Part shown: piece by piece, positions 61,192 through 64,000 of the stretch
How the letters are laid out: each line of letters begins with the position of its first letter
How positions within the stretch are numbered: the stretch's first letter is position 1
From: Candidatus Gastranaerophilales bacterium
GTDB lineage: Bacteria; Cyanobacteriota; Vampirovibrionia; Gastranaerophilales; Gastranaerophilaceae
Direction: 5' to 3'
Assembly: GCA_944324855.1 (NCBI GenBank)
Contig: CALUXY010000003.1
Span: forward strand, 40,286 to 104,285
Length of the DNA: 64,000 nucleotides
Made by a program: the position numbers and the translations under genes
Notes under the pieces: generated by a model
Seen by the model: only the letters and a program-made list of their open reading frames with translations
What the model was told of the DNA's origin: nothing
Databases searched by the model: none

Positions 61192-62655
61192 ATGGAAGAA
61201 GTTAGAGTAAGAATAGCTCCGTCACCAAGCGGGAACTTACACGTAGGAACAGCCAGAACGGCTTTATTTAATTATTTGTTTGCAAAGAAAAATCACGGGA
61301 AATTCGTGTTAAGAATAGAAGATACAGATGCAGAGAGAACAAGCCAGGAATACATTGACAATATTTTTGATAGCTTGAAAGCTCTTGGACTAAACTGGGA
61401 TGAAGGTCCTGATGTTGGCGGACCTTACGGTCCGTATACACAATCTGAAAGATTTGATATTTATCCTAAATACGTTCAACAACTTTTGGATTCTGGGTAT
61501 GCTTATGAATGTTTCTGTACTCCGGAAGAATTGGAGGCAGAAAAAGAAGAAGCTACAAGAAACAAAAAACCTTATGTTTATTCTAAAAAATGTGAAAACT
61601 TAACAGAAGAAGAAAAAGCTAAATTGAGAGCGGAAGGCAGAAAGCCGGCAATCAGGTTTAATATTGCAAAAGCACAAAGAGCATTTCATGATTCTTCAAT
61701 ATTGAAATTTAATGACCTTGTAAAAGGGGAATTACATATGGATACAGATCTTTTGGGAGATTTTGTTATACAAAAATCAAACGGTGCACCGACTTATAAC
61801 TTTGCGGTTGTAATTGATGACATGTTGATGAAAATATCTCATGTAATTCGTGGTGAAGATCATATTTCAAATACATACAAACAAATTCTTATATATGAAG
61901 CATTGGGAGCAGAAGTTCCGCAGTTTGGTCATTTAGGAATGATTTTGGCTCCGGACAGAAGTAAACTTTCTAAAAGACACGGCGCAACTGCAGTAAGTGA
62001 TTTCGTTAAAGAGGGATATTTAACAGAAGCACTTATCAACTTTGTAGCCTTGTTGGGCTGGGCTCCATCTGATGGCGAAGAAATTAAACCTGTTGAAAAA
62101 ATTGCGGAAGATTTCAGAATAAATGAAATATCTTCTTCAAACTCTATTTTTGAATACGATAAACTAAAATGGATGAACAGCCATTATATAAAAATGCTTC
62201 CGATGGATGAATTGAAAAAACGTTTAATGCCTTATCTTGAAAAATATGATTTGTCGGAATTAACGGATGAACAATTTACAAGAATGGTAGAAGTAACAAG
62301 AGAGCCGTTGGTATTATTATCTGATATTACAGATGCTGTCACTTATTTCTTTGGTGATTCTGTTGAAATTGATCCTGAAGTACAAAAAGATGTTCTTGAT
62401 ACCGATATTTCACAGGAAGTATTAAAAGAATATCTTGAACAATCAAAGGATTGGGTGTATGAAGAAGAAAACCTGCATGAAAAACTTGAGGTATTTAGAG
62501 GATATTTCAAAGAAAAAGGGGTTAAGCCAAAAGTTACAATGTGGGCAATAAGAGCTGCGGTAACGGGTAGAACAAGGGGGGCTGATATGACTGCAACTCT
62601 TGCAATCCTAGGTAAAGACAAAGTTGAAAAACGTATTAAGGCAGCAATTAAATAA
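61192..62655 (+). CDS. gltX: Glutamyl-tRNA synthetase
   Basis: Class I synthetase charging tRNA-Glu (and possibly tRNA-Gln in organisms using the amidotransferase route). The 487 aa have RIAPSPSGNLHVGTARTAL with the HIGH-equivalent HVGT at 17-20, EDTDAERTS, VIRGEDHISNT near residue 220, and the KMSKS equivalent SKLSKRHG near 260. The C-terminal anticodon-binding domain is complete. Ribosome site AAAGGA; strong terminator follows. Confidence 0.96.
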   Translation: MEEVRVRIAPSPSGNLHVGTARTALFNYLFAKKNHGKFVLRIEDTDAERTSQEYIDNIFDSLKALGLNWDEGPDVGGPYGPYTQSERFDIYPKYVQQLLDSGYAYECFCTPEELEAEKEEATRNKKPYVYSKKCENLTEEEKAKLRAEGRKPAIRFNIAKAQRAFHDSSILKFNDLVKGELHMDTDLLGDFVIQKSNGAPTYNFAVVIDDMLMKISHVIRGEDHISNTYKQILIYEALGAEVPQFGHLGMILAPDRSKLSKRHGATAVSDFVKEGYLTEALINFVALLGWAPSDGEEIKPVEKIAEDFRINEISSSNSIFEYDKLKWMNSHYIKMLPMDELKKRLMPYLEKYDLSELTDEQFTRMVEVTREPLVLLSDITDAVTYFFGDSVEIDPEVQKDVLDTDISQEVLKEYLEQSKDWVYEEENLHEKLEVFRGYFKEKGVKPKVTMWAIRAAVTGRTRGADMTATLAILGKDKVEKRIKAAIK

Positions 62656-62658
62656 TAA

Positions 62659-62687
62659 AAAGGGCTCTTTATAAAAGAGCCTTTTTT
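62659..62687 (+). terminator. gltX terminator
   Basis: GGCTCTTT / AAAGAGCC with a three-base loop, extended by A-T pairs, then six T. Confidence 0.9.
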
Positions 62688-62689
62688 AA

Positions 62690-62698
62690 TGGTATAAT
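62690..62698 (+). promoter_or_regulatory. Extended -10 of leaderless PAP2 gene
   Basis: TGG-TATAAT ends seven bases before the ATG at 62706 and begins immediately after the gltX terminator. Confidence 0.65.
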
Positions 62699-62705
62699 TA
62701 AATTT

Positions 62706-63638
62706 ATGAATTGGCTGAGTTGGCAGATAGATTATTTATTGTTATTACAAAATTTTAGAGAAGTTTCGGGGCATGTCTTTGATAACTTTTTTCTGCATAT
62801 AACAACATTTGGAGAAGTTGTTATACCAATGCTTTTTGTTTGTGCAATTTACTGGTGTGTAAACAAAAAAGCTGGTGTATATATTCTTTGGAATTATATG
62901 TTCGGGTTTATTACAAACATGTTTTTCAAATGCACAGCCTGCGTATACAGACCATGGATATTGGATTCCAGAATACATCCTATTGAATCTGCAATGCCTG
63001 CAGCTACAGGATATTCTTTTCCAAGCGGTCATACGGCAGGCGCAGTATCTGTTTGGGGCGGAAGTGCTGTTGTATTTTGGAAGAATAAAATTATAAGATA
63101 TTTATGTATAATTTTAGTTTTGCTTATTGGTTTTTCGAGAAACTATATAGGTGTTCATACCCCGCAGGATGTAATTGTGTCACTTTTGTTTGGAATTTTT
63201 CTTTTGTGGTGTACAAAAAAACTTATGGATTGGGTATATCATGATGAAGTACGAAACAGAGATTTATTAACTGTAGTAGGTGTTTCGTTGATTAGCATTT
63301 TAGTTTTATTGTATGTTAATTTAAAAGGGTATCCGGCAGATTATTTGAATGGAAAATTATTATTTGATCCGGCGCATGTGAAACTAGATGCATTTGCACG
63401 AGTAGGAATGATTATCGGAACAATGAGCGGCTGGTTTATTGAAAAACGGTTTGTTGATTTTGAAGCCGGTAAGGTTAGTGGTTTAAGAAATGTATTAAGA
63501 TTTTGTATTGGTGTAGGATTTCTTTATTTACTCTATTGTTTTGATACTGAATTGAGGAGTTTGCTATTTATAAAGTATTTTGTTGGCGGAATATTTATAA
63601 CGTTAATTTATCCGTTTATTATGAAAAAATATGTTTAA
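62706..63638 (+). CDS. PAP2-family membrane phosphatase
   Basis: A 310-aa membrane protein with eight or so helices. The three-part phosphatase signature is complete: K75 to RP (82-83) in KCTACVYRP, PSGH at 106-109 (catalytic His109) and SRNYIGVHTPQD at 144-155 with the second catalytic His. Family members remove phosphate from lipids such as undecaprenyl pyrophosphate, phosphatidic acid or lipid A. The spacing is the longer type seen in sphingosine/dolichyl-type PAP2 enzymes. Substrate unknown. Leaderless promoter. Confidence 0.9.
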   Translation: MNWLSWQIDYLLLLQNFREVSGHVFDNFFLHITTFGEVVIPMLFVCAIYWCVNKKAGVYILWNYMFGFITNMFFKCTACVYRPWILDSRIHPIESAMPAATGYSFPSGHTAGAVSVWGGSAVVFWKNKIIRYLCIILVLLIGFSRNYIGVHTPQDVIVSLLFGIFLLWCTKKLMDWVYHDEVRNRDLLTVVGVSLISILVLLYVNLKGYPADYLNGKLLFDPAHVKLDAFARVGMIIGTMSGWFIEKRFVDFEAGKVSGLRNVLRFCIGVGFLYLLYCFDTELRSLLFIKYFVGGIFITLIYPFIMKKYV

Positions 63639-63712
63639 ATGCTTGCAATTTTTTTTTTAGCGGACTAAAATAATCTTACAGTGTTTGAATCGCTGTAATG
63701 AAAATTACATAT

Positions 63713-63802
63713 GGGAGCGTAGCTCACACGGCAGCCGAGGGACGGTAAAGTCGACAAAGCCGAAGGGTGCCGCGGTTCAAAATAGAAACCAAACTGAGCT
63801 AC
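63713..63802 (+). pseudogene. Rearranged tRNA-Asp fragment with fold-back
   Basis: The first 14 bases (GGGAGCGTAGCTCA) equal the 5' end of the tRNA-Asp gene, and 14 bases before it also match with one difference. The rest is not tRNA-like: there is no matching 3' acceptor strand. Bases 63787-63802 are the exact reverse complement of the D-arm region of tRNA-Asp (63839-63854), so the segment folds back on its own 5' end. Confidence 0.6.
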
Positions 63803-63832
63803 AATCCAACAAACAAATTGAAAATTAAATAT

Positions 63833-63910
63833 GGGAGCGTAGCTCAGTTTGGTTAGAGCGCATGCCTGTCACGCATGAGGTCGCGAGTTCGAGCCTCGTC
63901 GTTCCCGCCA
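63833..63910 (+). tRNA. tRNA-Asp (GTC)
   Basis: Full cloverleaf by eye: acceptor GGGAGCG / CGTTCCC with one G-T pair, D-arm GCTC/GAGC, anticodon arm CATGC / GCATG with loop CTGTCAC giving anticodon GTC, T-arm GCGAG / CTCGT with TTCGAGC loop, encoded CCA end. Confidence 0.95.
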
Positions 63911-63919
63911 TTTAAATCA

Positions 63920-63944
63920 AGAACCTTTTCAGAGGCTCTTTTTT
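63920..63944 (+). terminator. Terminator after tRNA-Asp
   Basis: AGAACCT / AGGCTCT stem with one A-C mismatch, six-base loop, six T. Confidence 0.7.
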
Positions 63945-63948
63945 GTTG

Positions 63949-63989
63949 CCCTGATGAGGTTTCAGGGAGTTCGAACCCTGCTATTTTTT
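63949..63989 (+). other. Three-segment alternative hairpin before T run
   Basis: CCCTGA (63949-63954) can pair with TCAGGG (63962-63967), which can instead pair with CCCTG (63976-63980) to form a stem followed by six T. The loop GTTCGAA also resembles a tRNA T-loop, so a tRNA relic is an alternative. Confidence 0.35.
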
Positions 63990-64000
63990 CAGTTCCCAAA

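Noticed and set aside
1..64000. CRISPR array, prophage or insertion sequence with transposase
   Set aside because: No regularly spaced 25-40 base repeats, no cas genes, no integrase or transposase and no phage structural genes were seen.

Overview
The window is an AT-rich stretch of a Gram-negative, flagellated bacterium. LptG-type LPS export permease, a SurA/PrsA-like lipoprotein foldase, MpaA-like and MurQ cell-wall recycling enzymes and a flagellin point to a diderm. The lineage-specific membrane proteins, the many TPR proteins and short tandem intergenic repeats reminiscent of cyanobacterial ones suggest a gut, non-photosynthetic cyanobacterial relative (Vampirovibrionia/Melainabacteria, order Gastranaerophilales). 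That assignment is inference from overall character, not from a marker-gene phylogeny.

Layout. 1-9.4 kb: the 3' part of a lineage-type membrane protein, tmk, a secreted ankyrin protein, an orphan sugar-binding protein back to back with rarA, proS, a GNAT enzyme, and two small paralogous genes carried in duplicated cassettes that share upstream and 3'-UTR sequence. 9.4-20.9 kb: ACT-TPR-PilZ operon, a Lys/Pro-repeat TPR protein, a diverged GH13-like protein, repeat-rich intergenic DNA, mutL, a Maf/DUF115 flagellin-glycosylation-type protein, queD and uppP. 20.9-30.6 kb: two large soluble proteins with HExxH zinc-protease signatures flank the PiT/DUF47 phosphate pair, a TSCPD protein, lptG and mtnA. 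30.6-39 kb: two tandem zinc dehydrogenases, two small paralogues, dnaA, then a ribH-murQ-gpsA-PSP1 operon. 39-49.5 kb: flagellin with a long leader, rmuC, a Bax inhibitor-like protein, and a murA-(RWYD protein)-mfd-PPIase-MpaA operon. 49.5-54.6 kb: two coupled membrane proteins and a tagA-transketolase N half-dehydrogenase operon. 54.6-64 kb: a double-HTH protein, pth, TPR protein, a second RWYD protein coupled to a Na+/H+ antiporter, a HigBA-like toxin-antitoxin pair, an XRE regulator with a visible operator, gltX, a PAP2 phosphatase and tRNA-Asp beside a rearranged tRNA fragment.

The strongest general signal is promoter architecture. At least a dozen genes that head transcripts have a -10 hexamer (often extended TGn) ending 6-7 bases before the ATG and no Shine-Dalgarno site, so the A of the ATG is the predicted +1: systematic leaderless transcription. 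Genes inside operons instead have clear AGGAG-type sites. This rule decided several starts here (11887, 12115, 19605, 54196). Other leads are the two HExxH proteins, the RWYD family, the 28-base 3'-UTR element in two duplicated cassettes, a composite octamer/ATTTACCCC intergenic repeat and the rearranged tRNA-Asp copy.
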